Shown piece after piece: positions 34,330-47,394 of a stretch of 64,000 bases of DNA (positions within the stretch are counted from its first letter, which is position 1; each line of letters begins with the position of its first letter). The notes under the pieces are model-generated. The model was not told where the DNA came from. It saw only the letters and a program-made list of their open reading frames with translations, and made no database searches. Source of the stretch: Nothopassalora personata (taxonomy: Eukaryota; Ascomycota; Dothideomycetes; Mycosphaerellales; Mycosphaerellaceae); NCBI GenBank assembly GCA_033816765.1, contig CM066290.1, forward strand, positions 3,596,001-3,660,000. The letters run 5' to 3'. A program made the translations under genes and the position numbers.

Positions 34330-34577
34330 TGTTAAGTTAAGACCTAACAGGATACGTAGTTAGCAGCGGAGTGGAGTAAAAGATTAATCTTTAACTAGCT
34401 AATAGCCACAGGGCATGCAGCAATATATTAGGAACCAATGTGTTAATTGTGTTAGATGTCTATCTAAGCTAAAAGGGGAGAGAAGGTGTCTTCCGATAAG
34501 CTAAGTTATCGTAGATGCCTTAGGCTATTAGATTACAACCTAACTGTCAGCTCCCCTTAAGATGCTACATCTTAACA
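34330..34577 (-). repeat. G 5' LTR
   Basis: The repeat is 248 bp and matches 28968-29214 with RIP-type differences (e.g. AACAGG here, AATAGA there). Confidence 0.9.
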
Positions 34578-34659
34578 TAGTGCTTACTTTAGAATATGCT
34601 AATACTAGTTGTTACTTAACAGGACCTTGTAACCGTAATTGTTACTAAAAACCTTAGAC

Positions 34660-34805
34660 CTTAAGTGTTTTCGACCTTAGTCGACCTTAACCGTGAACCT
34701 TGACCTTAAACCTTAACCTTAAACCTTAACCTTAAACCTTGACCTTGAGTGATGACCTTGACCGTGAACCTTGGACCTTGAACCGTGATTTTAACCTTAT
34801 AAACT
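34660..34805. repeat. Degenerate AACCTT-type short repeats in the H1 5' leader
   Basis: Many copies of a 6-7 bp unit of the type AACCTTA or GACCTTG occupy the non-coding leader between the H1 5' LTR (right) and gag. H2 has the same block at 43675-43815. Confidence 0.75.
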
Positions 34806-34865
34806 GGATGCTAATACGCCACCGGGTGTACACTTAATACCCCCCCTTATTAACTACTAAAATAA

Positions 34866-35255
34866 TGTCTACCAACTACCCTATGTAGGCCTGTCTAAGT
34901 TGTAGTGGTGTGAAGCGGCGCTTATGTAAGTAGAGGTATTTGCCGGTCCCGGGACCGTGAAATTAGGTTACGTAACGAGCAGCGTAGTAGCCGGATAAAA
35001 CAAGAGGATTAGCGGACCTAAACCCCTATACCCTCTACTTAAGAGGTATAAATTGAATTGTTGCCTTAATGCTACGCTTACAATGCTCAACTGCGTAGTA
35101 TATATCTTAATAGCTATACTAGTCCCGCTAGCTTACCTAAATGTCTAATTAAACCTAAACGAAATAGGGGCAAGTTGGACCTAAGGAACCCTCCCTCTAA
35201 ACCTAAGGTTAACACAACTAAACCTAAGGTTAACATAACCAATCAGTCGTTAATA
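34866..35255 (-). repeat. H LTR shared by H1 (5') and H2 (3')
   Basis: The repeat is 390 bp and contains a palindrome variant at 34938-34963. On its right it joins internal sequence that is 2.45 kb further from the LTR in H1. Confidence 0.85.
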
Positions 35256-36747
35256 GTACGCTATCTAGCGTTCGGTTAGGCGAGGATCGAGTAGGCGTAG
35301 TTATACCCTCACCTATACTCTCGCCTATACGGAGCTACTTAAGTCGACTCGACTTGCGACCGCCTCTCGATAGGACTGTAGGCTAGGTAGAAGCTAGTAG
35401 TAGAGTTAGCGTAGTACTCTTTACACGTCCTTTACCTTTACTACCCGGTAGTAGCTAACGTAGCTATTACTAGCTAGATAGTCTAGGTTAATCTATACTG
35501 TCCTCTAGGGACGCGGACTTCTTAGTAATAGTACCCTCTATAAAGTATAGAAGGCTATCCTTATAGACGGCTAGGCGGTGTCTTCTAATAATCTCCCTAC
35601 TCTTAGCCGACTACGGATTAATGCTACGTGCTTTAGCCTCCCTATCGCACCGGGTAAGATTACTAGGCTCTAGAATTCGCTTACGATCTATGCCCTTACG
35701 GCCGATCCTTATACGCTAGATTAATGCCCTCTAAATTCTACTAACAGCCCTGGTATAGTCTAGGTACTTATTAATAAAGGCCGTAAACTAGCGGCGCCCG
35801 CTGTTAGTACTACAAAGCTCGGAGATAACGCGTCGATTAAGAATCTTATTGTCTATCTACTATAGCTAGTAGCGGGTAAGCGTAGCTTAAAGAGTCTTCT
35901 CTCGGTTATAAATCTCTAAACCGGTCTTACGAATCTTACCGACGATAGGAAACAAGATATCGAGCTTCTTATTACTAAGGAATTTATCCTAGTAGCTCTT
36001 ACCTATGCCGCCCTTAACTTCCTCAAAAAATAGGTTAACCTAGACGGAGTAGTCTTCGAACACCTTCTCGAAGCCCTTATAGAAGTCCTTTAACACCTTA
36101 ACCCGCTTCTAAGGACTAAGCTCTCGGAACATAACATTAGCGGCGGACTTCGGCGTGTTCGTATTAGTAAGAACATACTTAACGTTATCCGGTAGGCGAA
36201 GGAACTCGAACAAGGTCTAAGGTAGGCGGGTAAGCCTAGTAATAGTACTAGTAAGCGCTGTGCTCGAGCTAGCCGGGCGTAACGATAGACTAGCCGAAGC
36301 TATAATAACTAGGATTCGCTAGCAGTAAGATCGTAAGAGCTAGCTATCTCGTAGTGCTACTCTAGAGTGTTAGTAAGCTTTAAAAGCTTAGTGTCGGGGT
36401 GGGAGCTTTAAAGAAGGTTAAGGTCGTAAAGAGAGGGAGGCTAAGGAATCGTCTAATGTGTATAGTAGTAGTAGATAGATGTATTAGTAGCTCTAGTAAT
36501 AGTGTTAGTATTTAAAGAAAAAAGAGAGGAAGTAGTAGGTGGAGAGCTACGCTTAAGTATGCCTCGTAGCGTATGTCCCTATAACCGTTATAAGGTAGTA
36601 GCGCCGAGACCGGTCTTATAAGTAGTAAGAGCAGTACTATTAAGGTTACACTAAAGGTCCGATAACCCTACATGTAACCGAAAACCAGTACTAGTAACCA
36701 CCTAGGTAAGCATTCGGTAGGGGCATGTTACACTATTACGTGATCCG
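35256..36747 (-). pseudogene. H2 third coding block, truncated
   Basis: Matches H1 13311-13851 plus 21171-22096 without the D insertion, so it shows the empty D target site (around 35792). It is minus-strand coding by analogy with H1, with TAG/TAA stops. Function is unknown. Confidence 0.55.
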
Positions 36748-36773
36748 ATTTACCGGTCCCGGGACCGGTAAAT
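36748..36773. repeat. 26-bp perfect palindrome, H2 copy after integrase
   Basis: Identical to 22097-22122, at the equivalent position. Confidence 0.85.
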
Positions 36774-39700
36774 GTAACTCTACTAACTAAGGTCTAACTA
36801 AGGTAAGAACACCTTATAAAGTGAAGTCTAGATAACCGAATCGGCTTAATAAACTAAAGGGCATGTGTAATACATGCCTAAGGGAAGTAAACTCCGTACG
36901 CTATTACTAACTAATTAGTTCTTAGCCTCGATCCTACTAAACTGTGAAATTTCGGCTATAGAAAGGTTATAAGGCCTAACCTATAGCTTCTTAGATTCCG
37001 GTTTAGGGTACGATCCACTTTCGTTAACTCCTATAGGTAGCACGTCTTTGTCGGCGATAGGCTCGTTCTCGTTCGAATTACTACTGTCTTTGCTATTAGC
37101 GACTTCTCCCTCCCCTATTACGAGATCGATCCCATTATCTAGGCCTAGTACTCCTATGTTATCCGGGCGAAGCTCTAGAACTAGCTTAAGGTTTTCTCGT
37201 GCCTAAACACCCTTTATTAGCGTGCTATTAAGTTCCTTAAGAATATAGGTACTAAATTCCCTAGAGACACTAGACACCCGATATGGACCTTACTATCGGT
37301 AACCGATTTTGCGTGAGAAGTCATCCTTATATAGCTTGTCGAATCTCATAATAAGGTCGCCCTTCTAGAAACTAATAGAGTTAACATTCTAGTAAGAATT
37401 AAAGTAGTCCTTACTAAGTTCTTTTAGTCGCTTCCTTCGAGTATGTAGCTCTTCTAAACTAAGGTCTCGAGCCTAGAGTTAACGCGCACGTATAGCAAGT
37501 AGGTCCTTAGTAGTTCTTACCGATCCCCATTAGTAATTCGCCTACATCGGGTGCTTAACCTTAATTAGTAGAATCGTACGATAGCTATATAGGACCTAAG
37601 CTAGCGTCATTCTAGTAGTACGACACGTCGTAGTCCTATTAGCCTATAATACAGCGGGTACCTATTGCTCCTATCCGCGGTATATATTCCTTATGAGCTT
37701 TACTAACGCTATAAGAATCGGACGGTGTCTAGCCTCGACCGGAGTATTAGACTACGGATAGTACGGTAATATTCGGATCCTTCAAACACTAAGCCCTACG
37801 AGTAACCGCTTAACCTTAGCCGTATAAACCGTAGCGTTATTAAGCACAATTTTAGCATAGTAGCCGTACCTATAGAAGATATCTTCGTATAGAAACTTAG
37901 TAACCGTCTTAGAGCTAGGAGGTGCCCTTATTACTCTAGCCTCGATCTAGTTACTAAGTGCTTCGCGCGTAACTAGGAGGTATCTATTTTTATGTACCTA
38001 GACGGGGTCCGAGTACTACTTCTTACTAATGACCTAAGGGCTCGATAAGTGAAGCTTACTAGCGCGCTAGTTGCCTTCGCAAAACCTATAAGGAGCATAA
38101 CTTCGAACCTACGTAGAGACATCGGCGAAGCACCCGTCCTAGTAATACCGATCGGAAATAAGGTTATACACAACCTTAGCGCTACGGTAACCGTGTCTCT
38201 TATAGCACTCTATAACGATCTCCTTCTAAGCCTTATTATCGTTAATTATAAGTTACAATAGTGCTCCTCGGCGCTTCTAGAAGAATAGTAATTGGTCCCG
38301 GATAAAGAAATTGACGCTCTTCTTTACTAGCCGCTAGTACTTAGCACGGGTAACACTATCGGGCCGGGTCCTAGTTTCTATAACCTAAGTAAGTTACTAA
38401 GAGCTTTTAGAGTATTAGTCCCCGAGATAGCATGTTTTCTAGATCTTAAGTAGATAGGTATCGACCGGCTCCGGGTACCTAAATAGCTTATTATTAATTA
38501 TCCGGTCGACTTCGTCTTCGTTAGCGTCTATAGGTTCCTAAGGTGTAGAGGGCCTACGAGATAGGGCATCTAGGCTAGTATGCCTAGCTCCCGTAACGTG
38601 CTTCACTTCGAACGTAAATAGCCTAATCTATACGACCTACCGGGCTATTGCCGAGTTAGGCAGGTCCGAAGCCGGCCGGTTAAGCTACTATACAAGTGTC
38701 TTAGCATTAACCTTAAGGATAAAATTAACGCTAGTAATATATCTCTAGATCTTCTTAAGCCCCTTAAGGACCCTAAGGCATTCCCGCTTACTAGCATTAT
38801 ATCTAGATTCTAACGCGTTCTAGATTCTACTCTTATACCGCACCGGGTAACGCCGTCGGGTACTGTCTATTAATTCTTAAGAAACGATACATCCCTATCT
38901 AGTACCGCTAGCATCAACTGAGACAAAGATAGACCTAGCACTAGGTAAGTAGTAGAGGGTAACTAAGGCTAGAGCCTACACAAGGTATCTAGTAACCTCT
39001 TCTTTTAAGAACTGCTTATTTTCTATCTAGGTGAACTCGGCGTCCTTCTTTAGCAGTTTATACATTAGTCGAGCGATAATAACGAACTAGGGAATCTATA
39101 TCCGGAAGTATATACACAGCCCTATATAGGTGCGGACCTCCTTAATATAGGTAGGCGTAGGCTAATCTAGGATCTTAGCTATAACCTTTAGGTTAGGATA
39201 GCGACTATCCGGGCTAGTAACGTACCTAATAATCTTAAGCTTTTTGTATAACTATTAGGATTTGCCTCTAGCAACTACCGCACTAGCTCTTTCTAGGTTA
39301 GTAAGAACTAGATCTAGGGAGACGATATGCTTAACGACCTATCTCCTTAGCCTAGGCTCTACTTCGGCATTCCTATAGTCCTTAGTTAGTCCCTTAATAC
39401 CGATGTTATCGAGAAACGGCTTCGCTCGATGCGAGATATAATTAAGTAGAATCTTTGTTACCGCACGCACGAACTAAGTAACTAAATTAGTAGCTCCTTA
39501 AGGTAGAGTCGTGTTACGTACTAGGCTAAGAGGGGTCATAAAGGCTATTAAGTCCCGGTAGGACTCATCTAAAGTGATCTAATTAGAACCTAAAAACAGG
39601 TCTATAAGTAAAGCGACTCGGCAACCGGCAAAATCCTCTAAGAAGCTATCCGTGTCCGGTGGAATGTTAGCATCGCGTATAGTAACCTTATTTAGGAGCA

Positions 39701-40565
39701 TAGCTAAGTTAATTAACCGATATGGCACATCGCTTCTAGAGGCATTAACCTTCTTTACGACTAGGAACTAGCTATTAGAATATGCCCCTTATAAGTATTC
39801 TAGGATGTTGTTCTTAATCCGGGCTCTAATTATGCGCTTAACAATTGCCCTAAGACTTAGGTGCAATAGGATAGGACGTGCCTACTATAGCCTATAAGGG
39901 ACCGTGTTAATCTTCTAAGGTAGCATAACGTCGTGCCTAATTTGCCTTATATAACTAAAATCCTAAGCGAGGACTGCCTCCCGGTTATAGAGCATCTCAT
40001 CGAATAAGGCCCTTTCTATTAGCAATAGCTTAATGCTAACCTTAATTAAGGTAAGTCGTTCTAGCGTAATCCGGCTACCTCGCTTAATACTTAAGAATTT
40101 CTTAGTTAAGTACTTCCTATCAAATGGACCTTGTCCTTTAGGCATCTTAGATTCTAGGTATAGTGCCCTACGCTTCTATTCTATATCTCCCTTAACTCGT
40201 AATTCTAGGCGTTCGTAAACGCTCGCGTCTACTAGCTTCTTCTTATCCGCCTTACGCTTATATATCGTAAAGACCTACGGCATCCTAATATTAGCTATAT
40301 GTTAGCCTACTTATTGCTTCCGTGCCTAAGTATTTAATGTAGATTGCCTTAGGATCTCGGAGGGCTAATCCCCTTAAACTAAATAAACGTTAGTAATAGA
40401 ATCTCCCTTAAACGCGCCTATTCTAATTTCTATAACTCGTTCCTTTACTCTAGTAGTCCTAAGCAATCCTAATAAGTAAGCTAAATGGTTACTAGGCGTT
40501 AGAGCCTTGCCGGGATCCTATAGATGCGTCGTATCGTAGTCGTATCCGTTTTCCTTACTATAGCT
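36774..40565 (-). pseudogene. H2 pol (RT-RNase H-integrase), RIP-broken
   Basis: Collinear with H1 22123-25926. The RT block sits at about 39800-39240 and integrase at about 37950-36950. It differs from H1 by scattered CpA/TpG changes, including extra or missing stops, so the two copies were RIPped largely independently. Confidence 0.8.
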
Positions 40566-40591
40566 ATTTACCGGTCCCGGGACCGGTAAAT
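40566..40591. repeat. 26-bp perfect palindrome, H2 copy between protease and RT
   Basis: Identical to 25927-25952, at the equivalent position. Confidence 0.85.
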
Positions 40592-43588
40592 TAAAGTCCG
40601 AGGTTTCTCCGAGATAGTGCGAGAACCTTACTAATTTTATTAAACCCGGCTTTAGTAAATCGGTAGGTTAAGCGCCGTAACTTAACCTACCCTTCTATTT
40701 CCCGACGCTTTTAATAGTTCTTAAAGGGTCTTATACCTATCCGAGCTAACTAGGGCAGTAAACATAACACTTTTACCTTTACGGCTAGCAATAGTCCCCT
40801 CCTATAAACTATTATCGCAGTTACGGGCAGTGAGTCGAACCTTGCGGGCCTACGGACGTCCTAGGATTGTTAGTAAGTTTAGATCCGAGGAGATAAACAT
40901 GTCTATTTAGTAGTAAACCCTAAATACCTAAATATCTAAATTGCCTATAATACCTTTAAACTAGGCCCGCCCTCTAGCACCTCGAAAGGCAAGCTAAGCA
41001 CTCGACATTACCGGTAACCTAAATCTATAAGCGTTCCTCTAGCCGATAATATTCACCTCGGAACCCTCGTTAATTAGGCACCTAATCTAGTTCTTATTCA
41101 TCCCAAACTCCGCTACTACCTAAGGACTAGGGACTATAGTAAAGTTATTAAGGACACTAGAGAGCCCGATTTTCTTAACATCCTTATAGAGCTTAGTAGT
41201 AGGGACCGCTCCTTTAGAGTAAAGCATAGTTGAATACACTCCGATATACTAGGCCTAACTATCTTCGCGGAAGACCTCCTTATTATACTTAGGTTTATCT
41301 TTATAGGTAACTACTTGTCTAGTCCGAACCTTAGGGTCCTTTCCTATAAGGCGTCGCACTATAGCGAGCTTCTCCTAAAGAGCGGGGGTGTTAGTAACGC
41401 GACCGAAGAGGGCAGCCTCGAACTAGCGACTATATTGAAACTAATCTTAGGCGTTTACATTAGGAAACGTTATCTAGAGGATCTAATTAATCTAGTAGAT
41501 GATACCCTCTTCCTTTATAACCGGGCTATTACTAGCTAAACTATATTGTCGGACGTAGTTGTTAATCCTTATAGTCTTAGCATTCTACATACGCTTCCTT
41601 TATACAAAGGGGGCGTTTACGGGACTAATAGGCATATCCTTAGGCAGTCCTTTAGTAGCATCGTTCCCTAATCTATTTACTTAGGCATTATTTCCCCTTC
41701 CTAGGGTTACCCCGGATTTAGCTAATAATTGAGTTCCGCTCATTTAAGCACCGACTTCGTCAATCATTTTAACCTCCTACTAGTTAATCTCAGCTTGCCG
41801 GATCTCCTGTTCTAATTGTAGGCGAACTTTCTTAGTAGCCTTAGCTCGGGCTCGTAGATCCCAGGCTAAGGGCCGGGTCCTCGGGTACGGATTCTTTAGA
41901 ATGCCTACGGGTGCCTTTCCTTTCACTTTATTAGACTGTATAGGATAGGTAGATACCTCGTTAAGCTCGCCTAAGTCGACCGCCTACTCCACTTTACTTT
42001 CTCCGAATAAGACCTAATATATACTAGTAGCCTTCTCTATTTAGCTAGACCGTGCGTCCTAAGGGCTATACTCTATTAAATACCTAAAGTTAGGAGGGGG
42101 CTTAGAATAATTAGGAGGCGTAACCTTAGTTACCCTAGTATAGTCCCTACCTATCTATTACTTACGTAGTGCAGGAATCTTATACTAGTTATTAAACTCG
42201 ATCGGTCTATAATGTTCTTCGAGTAGAGGAAGCATATAGAGCAGTTTCGGTTTACTATAGTCCCTCCGAAAGTTAAACTTAGTAGGACGTAGATCGCCTT
42301 CTTTCCCTAGATACTACTAGTTGTTTAGGGCGAGGTATACGTAGCCCCGGGATATTAAGGACCTTATCGCCCTACAATTACTAGCCAAGTACTTCGAACT
42401 GCTATAGTTGTAGTAATAACTATCTATCGCTTTAGACTATTCGCGATTCTAGGATAGGGGACGCTACATTACGTAAACCTATAGTTTAGTGTCTAGGTTG
42501 TGCCTCTCCGGTTATATAGAGCGTTAATTCTCGCTCGGGTAGAAGGTACCCGCGTCCGCGACGCGACCGCGCTAGTATGTACGTATGCTCATTTTAGCTA
42601 CCTTCTAGATTAGGTTATTATTAATAATAGTCCTAGAGGTAGCCTTCTTAAGCGTGTTAATCTTAGGCTTAAGGCGCGGCATTTGCTTTACGACTAAGCG
42701 GTATAGCTAAGGTAAAGTAAGAGGGAAATCTATATATATAGCTTTCTATCCCTCCTTACTATCTACGATACTAGTAGCTTTATCGAGGATCCTCTAAAAG
42801 TCCCTAAACTTCTTAGGTTGCTTTAGGTGAAGCCCGTAAGCCTTATAGACCGCTTTCGCGACTGCCTCTAGTAATCCCTAAAGGAGGAGGCGACTCCGGG
42901 AGCTATTATCTAAATCCTTAGGTTTAATTAGGTCACTTAAGGATATAAATAGGCGGATAAATTCCTTTACATCCTATTCTTCGGGCCTCTTACCTTACTA
43001 CGCCCTAATAATCTCCTTAAGATATTCCCGACTCCCTAACATCTAGTAGGCGTTAAACCTTAAGAACTCTAATAAGAACGCCCTCCTAAAACGTGCCTTA
43101 TTAGTAAGCTACCTAGGCAGTCTTATAACTACGCGCCGGATAGTAGTTTCGTAATTACGCTTAAACCTACCCTAGAAATCATCCTTCTTAATAGATGCCC
43201 GAGGCGGATACTAGTCTATTAGGTCGCTAAACCGCTCCTAGAACTTAGTAGTATTAGTGCTATTAAAGAACGGATTCTTAGCACCTCCTAGAGGTAGAAA
43301 GCGAGGGCTAGCGTTTTCTATTACTACTACTAATCGTCTAAAGAGGGCAGTTATAGCATCTATTCTAATTGTGCTATTCGTTCCTACACCTATACCTAAT
43401 TTAGCGGAGTTAGTTCCGCTTCTCCCTTCTTTACTAGATTTAGGTGTTTCCCCTTCCTCCGATTCCTCCATCCCCTTATAAGGGACAGAATCCCTATAGA
43501 CCCCTTCCATTTTCGTAGGGTTTATAGGCTGTTCGTAGCCTCTACCTATGTCGGCAAAGGTACTAAGTTTTTCTAGTAATGTAGCCAT
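40592..43588 (-). pseudogene. H2 gag-protease, RIP-broken
   Basis: The start ATG is kept at 43588, and the first 116 codons are open (MATLLEKLSTFADIGRGYEQ..., then a Ser/Thr/Glu-rich stretch) before the first RIP stop at 43238. The rest follows H1 gag-protease. The empty G target site lies at about 43606-43610. The tract 41336-42578 is almost identical to H1. Confidence 0.75.
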
Positions 43589-43674
43589 ATCTATTATTAC
43601 GTAGTGCTTACTTTAGAATGTGCTAATACTAGTTATTGCTTAATAGGACCTTGTAACCGTGATTGTTACTAAAT

Positions 43675-43815
43675 ACCTTAGACCTTGAGTGTTTTCGACC
43701 TTAGTCGACCTTAACCGTGAACCTTAACCTTAAACCTTAACCTTGAACCTTAACCTTAAGTAATGACCTTAACCGTAAACCTTGGACCTTAAACCGTAAT
43801 TTTAACCTTATAAAC
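43675..43815. repeat. AACCTT-type short repeats in the H2 leader
   Basis: Same degenerate block as 34660-34805, with more TpA. Confidence 0.7.
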
Positions 43816-43876
43816 TGGATGCTAATACGCCACCGGGTGGACACTTAATAACCCCCCTTATTAACTACTAAAATAA

Positions 43877-44269
43877 TGTCTACTAACTACCCTATGTAGG
43901 CCTGTCTGAGTTGTAGTGGTGTGAAGCGGCGCTTATGTAAGTAGAGGTATTTGCCGGTCCCGGGACCGTGAAATCAGGTCACGTGACAAGTAGCGTAGTA
44001 GCTAGATAAAATAAGAGGATTAGCCGACCTAAACCCCTATACCCTCTACTCGAGAGGTATGAATTGAATTGTTGCCTTAATGCTACGCTTACAATGCTTA
44101 ACTGCGTAGTATATATCTTAATAGCTATACTAGGTCCCGCTAGCTCACCTAAATGTCTAATTAAACCTAAATGAAATTAGGGCAAGTTAGACCCAAGGGA
44201 CCCCCCCCCTCTAAACCTAAGGTCGACATAACTAAACCTAAGGTTAACACAACCAATTAGTCGTTAATA
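43877..44269 (-). repeat. H2 5' LTR
   Basis: The repeat is 393 bp and contains a palindrome variant at 43949-43974. The right neighbour at 44270 is the continuation of B pol. Confidence 0.85.
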
Positions 44270-47200
44270 ATAGGTGTTAGGGTAATCTTAGGTCTCTAAC
44301 TATACGCTATCTCGGATAGGCTTATACGTAGCGTAGGGTAGACGCTATTATTATATACAAATTTAGTAATAGCTAGCTACTTAGCCTACTCTATCTAGTT
44401 CTCGCTATAGTAATAACGAAGGTACTATTCTAAGGTTTAGTTTACCCTCTTAGCCTAGCCGTTAGTCTAAGGGTAGAAAGCTATAGATAGCTTACGCTTT
44501 ACCTACGTCTCGAAGTAGAAGTTACTCTAGAACTTGCTCGTAAACACTAACCCGCGGTTACTTACTATACCCGCTAGTATACTATAATGCCGTACGACTT
44601 TATCTCGTAAGATCCTCGTAAGCTCCGCCGCTATATATGTCTTAGTCGTAGGAATATATAAGTTCATTTTAGAGTAGCGGTCGACGATTACTAGGATCGC
44701 ATTATACACGTATTCTCCTCGCTTACTTAGCGGTAGGTCCGTAATAAAATCTATAGTAATTTCCTACTATAGACTGTCTAGCCTAGGTAGTAGCTATAGC
44801 TCGCCGTAGGGTCGATAGCGCCTCGCCTTCGAGGTCTAATAAGCCCTATAGTTTCTAACATACTCCCTTACATCCTTACTAAGTAATTCCTACTAGTAAT
44901 AACGTCGTAGTAGCTCCTTAGTCTTTACCTTACTAAAGTGCCCTACTAGTAGGTCGTTATAATATATATAGAGTAGCTATGCTCTTACTATATAGTCTTT
45001 AGGTACTATAATCGCGTTCCCGCGATAGACTAACCCGTCTTTTATGTACTAGTCCTTAGCGTCCCCTTCGCTAGGCGCCTACGATAAGTATACGACGTAC
45101 CTATCGTCTCTCCCCTATACGATTTTTATTAGTAGTGTAAGCAGTTTACCTAGGCCGCCCTACATTATTATAGCGCATACTCTTACTAGTAGCGATCGGG
45201 TCCCCTACGGCTCGTAGGCTTCTACTGCTATTATCGTCGCCTTATCCTATATCTTCTCGTAGGTAGCGGTTACGCGCCTTACTATAGGCTCGTCCTCTCT
45301 TAATAGGGATTTCTTCTAGAAAGATAGCTTACTTTATAGCGTAGGAAGTAAGTTCGACGTCTACTACGCTACGCGTACGTAGTTACTACGTCGCGATAGC
45401 GTATCGGCTAGGTTACTCTTCCCCGACCTATACTCTACTACGAAGTTAAAAGATTATAGAAACGTCGCCTATCGAGCTTACCTCCCGTTTAGCTACTTTA
45501 CTATTATAAAACCCTATAGGTTCGTATAGTCGACTAGTACCTAAACCGTATACGATACGCCTTCGAGGTACGGTCGCTAATGCTTAAATGCCTCTACTAC
45601 TACTAGTAGCTCTTAGTTATAGGTCTTATAATTATACTCGGTAGGTATTATCTTACGAGAATAGAAGGTAATTAGATACTACTTAGTCCTAAACAACTAA
45701 GAGATAATACCTACAATCGTAAAACCTAAGGCATCCGTTTTAACCCTCGTACGTAACGAAGGATCGAAGTGCCTTAGGATAGGTACTCCGAGGAACCCGG
45801 CTTTTAGCCGTTAGAACGCTTACTCCTCGTAAGCGGACTATATAAGAGGCCCTTGCTTCTTACTATTCTTACATCCCTTTAGTAGGTCTATTAATAGCTT
45901 CGTAATCCTCGAGTACCCTTCGATAAAGCGCCTATAGAAGTTATAGAATCCTAGGAAGGATTAAACCTTATAAAAACTCGTAGGCGTAGGCTATTCCTCG
46001 ATTACGGCTACCCTACTCCTATCTATCGATACGCCTACGACACTTACGATAAACCCTAGGAACTCGGTACTCTCCTAGAAGAAGCTACACTTCTTTAGGT
46101 TCGTAAATAGGGCGAACTTTCGTAGCCTCTCTAGCACCGCGCGTACGGCTCGTACGTGCTTCTTACGCGTTACGCTATAGATAAGGATGTTATTTAGGTA
46201 GACTACGTAGATGTTATCTACTAACCTAGTAAGGGCCTTATTAATATACCCCTAAAAGGTAGCTAGTACGTTAGTTAACCTAAAAGGCATAACTAAGTAC
46301 TCGTAGTAGCCGTATCGCGTACGAAACGTAGTCTTCTACTCGTCTCCTCGCTTAATAGGAATACGGTAGTAGGTATCCTATAGGTCGATTATAGTAAAGA
46401 GCCTAGCGCCCTATAGCCTATCTAAGGTCTTACTAATTAGGGGTAGTAGGTACCGGTTCTTTACTATAATCTTATTTAGGCCTCTATAATCTATATAGAG
46501 CCTAAGAGTACTATTCTTCTTTAGTACGAATAGGATAGGCGTACCCGCCTTGCTTACGGATCGCCTAATCTACCCCTTCTCTATTACTTACGGAAGGTAC
46601 TCCTTTAAGGCCTCTAGCTTAGTTAAGGACTAGTAGTATAGCGGCTTAAAAGGGGGTTTCTTTCCTTTAACGAGATTAATCGTATACTTAACCCCGTCGG
46701 GCATCTTACGCTTCGCCTACTCATTAGGTACATATATATCTCGGAAGTCTATAAATTCTTTAGGCTACGAGGGGCCCTCTCCTTTAGGTACTACTATAGT
46801 AATAACCCGAACACTTATCGTATAAACCTACTTTAAGCTCTCGAGATCCTTAAGGAACTCGCGTACATTACGCTACTAAATCGTAGGCGTCTCTATACCG
46901 TAGTACTACTAGTTATCCTTATCGGCCTTTACTATCCGATTACGATGCCGCTAGGGTCTACCTAAAATAACTAACGGCCTACCTATAGGCGCTATATAGT
47001 AGATAGCGTCGCTTACGCGCTCTACTCCTATATCGTTAGCTAGTCGTACGCGAACCGTATAGGCGCCGTAGTAATACCCCTAGTCCTACGCGTACGACTC
47101 TAGATTTAGAAGCTTTATACTACTAATAGGCTATATCTAGTATCGGAGTATATACTCGTACGATACTAAGCTTAAATCTACACCGTTATCTAGAAGAAAC

Positions 47201-47335
47201 GTAGCCTCGCGAAAGCCCTTACGCGTCTCGACGGCGCCTTGTAAGTAACGTACTAGACTCGCATCGACTTACCTTAAGGGGTCTATATAGAAACTCGGAC
47301 TTAGGAGCGACCCTTACCTAGTCCTCTACCTTTTC
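44270..47335 (-). pseudogene. B pol, main part (PR-RT-RH-integrase)
   Basis: On the minus strand: protease near 47200-46950, RT at about 46600-46050 (the counterpart of A 4134-4700), RNase H at about 45800-45400, and integrase at about 44900-44300. An open stretch at 44709-44527 reads ILVIVDRYSKMNLYIPTTKT and IVSNRGLVFTS, the integrase core with SDRG now SNRG. The frame resumes at 10470 after the H insertion. Confidence 0.85.
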
Positions 47336-47394
47336 CCTATTTGCCCTTCTTAGTTAAAGCCTCGATAGTTTCTAACCTACGAACCGCTTACGCG

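Larger units (their letters stand above)
28968..34577 (-). mobile_element. Element G: Ty1/copia LTR retrotransposon, degraded
   Basis: LTRs 28968-29214 and 34330-34577 (about 248 bp, TGTTAAG to TTAACA) and TSD TAGTG (28963-28967 and 34578-34582) define a 5.6-kb insertion at the 5' end of H1 gag. On the minus strand the order is gag, protease, integrase, RT, RNase H, as in copia. The two LTRs differ mainly by C/T and G/A changes at CpA/TpG, so RIP has acted, but less heavily than in A or B. Confidence 0.92.
10471..35255 (-). mobile_element. H1: large Ty3-like LTR element, RIPped, carrying D and G
   Basis: LTRs are at 10471-10860 and 34866-35255; the latter is shared with H2. Without D and G the element is about 11.9 kb. 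On the minus strand it codes gag-protease, RT-RNase H-integrase and a third block. The RT belongs to a fungal clade recognised by motifs such as QGATNSVA and a GIKG...KDY block in place of the usual Ty3 context. No clean TSD is visible between 10466-10470 and 44270-44274. Confidence 0.82.
34866..44269 (-). mobile_element. H2: second copy of H in tandem, internally deleted
   Basis: LTRs 34866-35255 (shared with H1) and 43877-44269. Its sequence follows H1 closely but lacks about 2.45 kb (H1 10861-13310), including the polypurine tract and most of the third block. The LTR-internal-LTR-internal-LTR form is what unequal LTR recombination produces. RIP has broken all frames. Confidence 0.85.
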
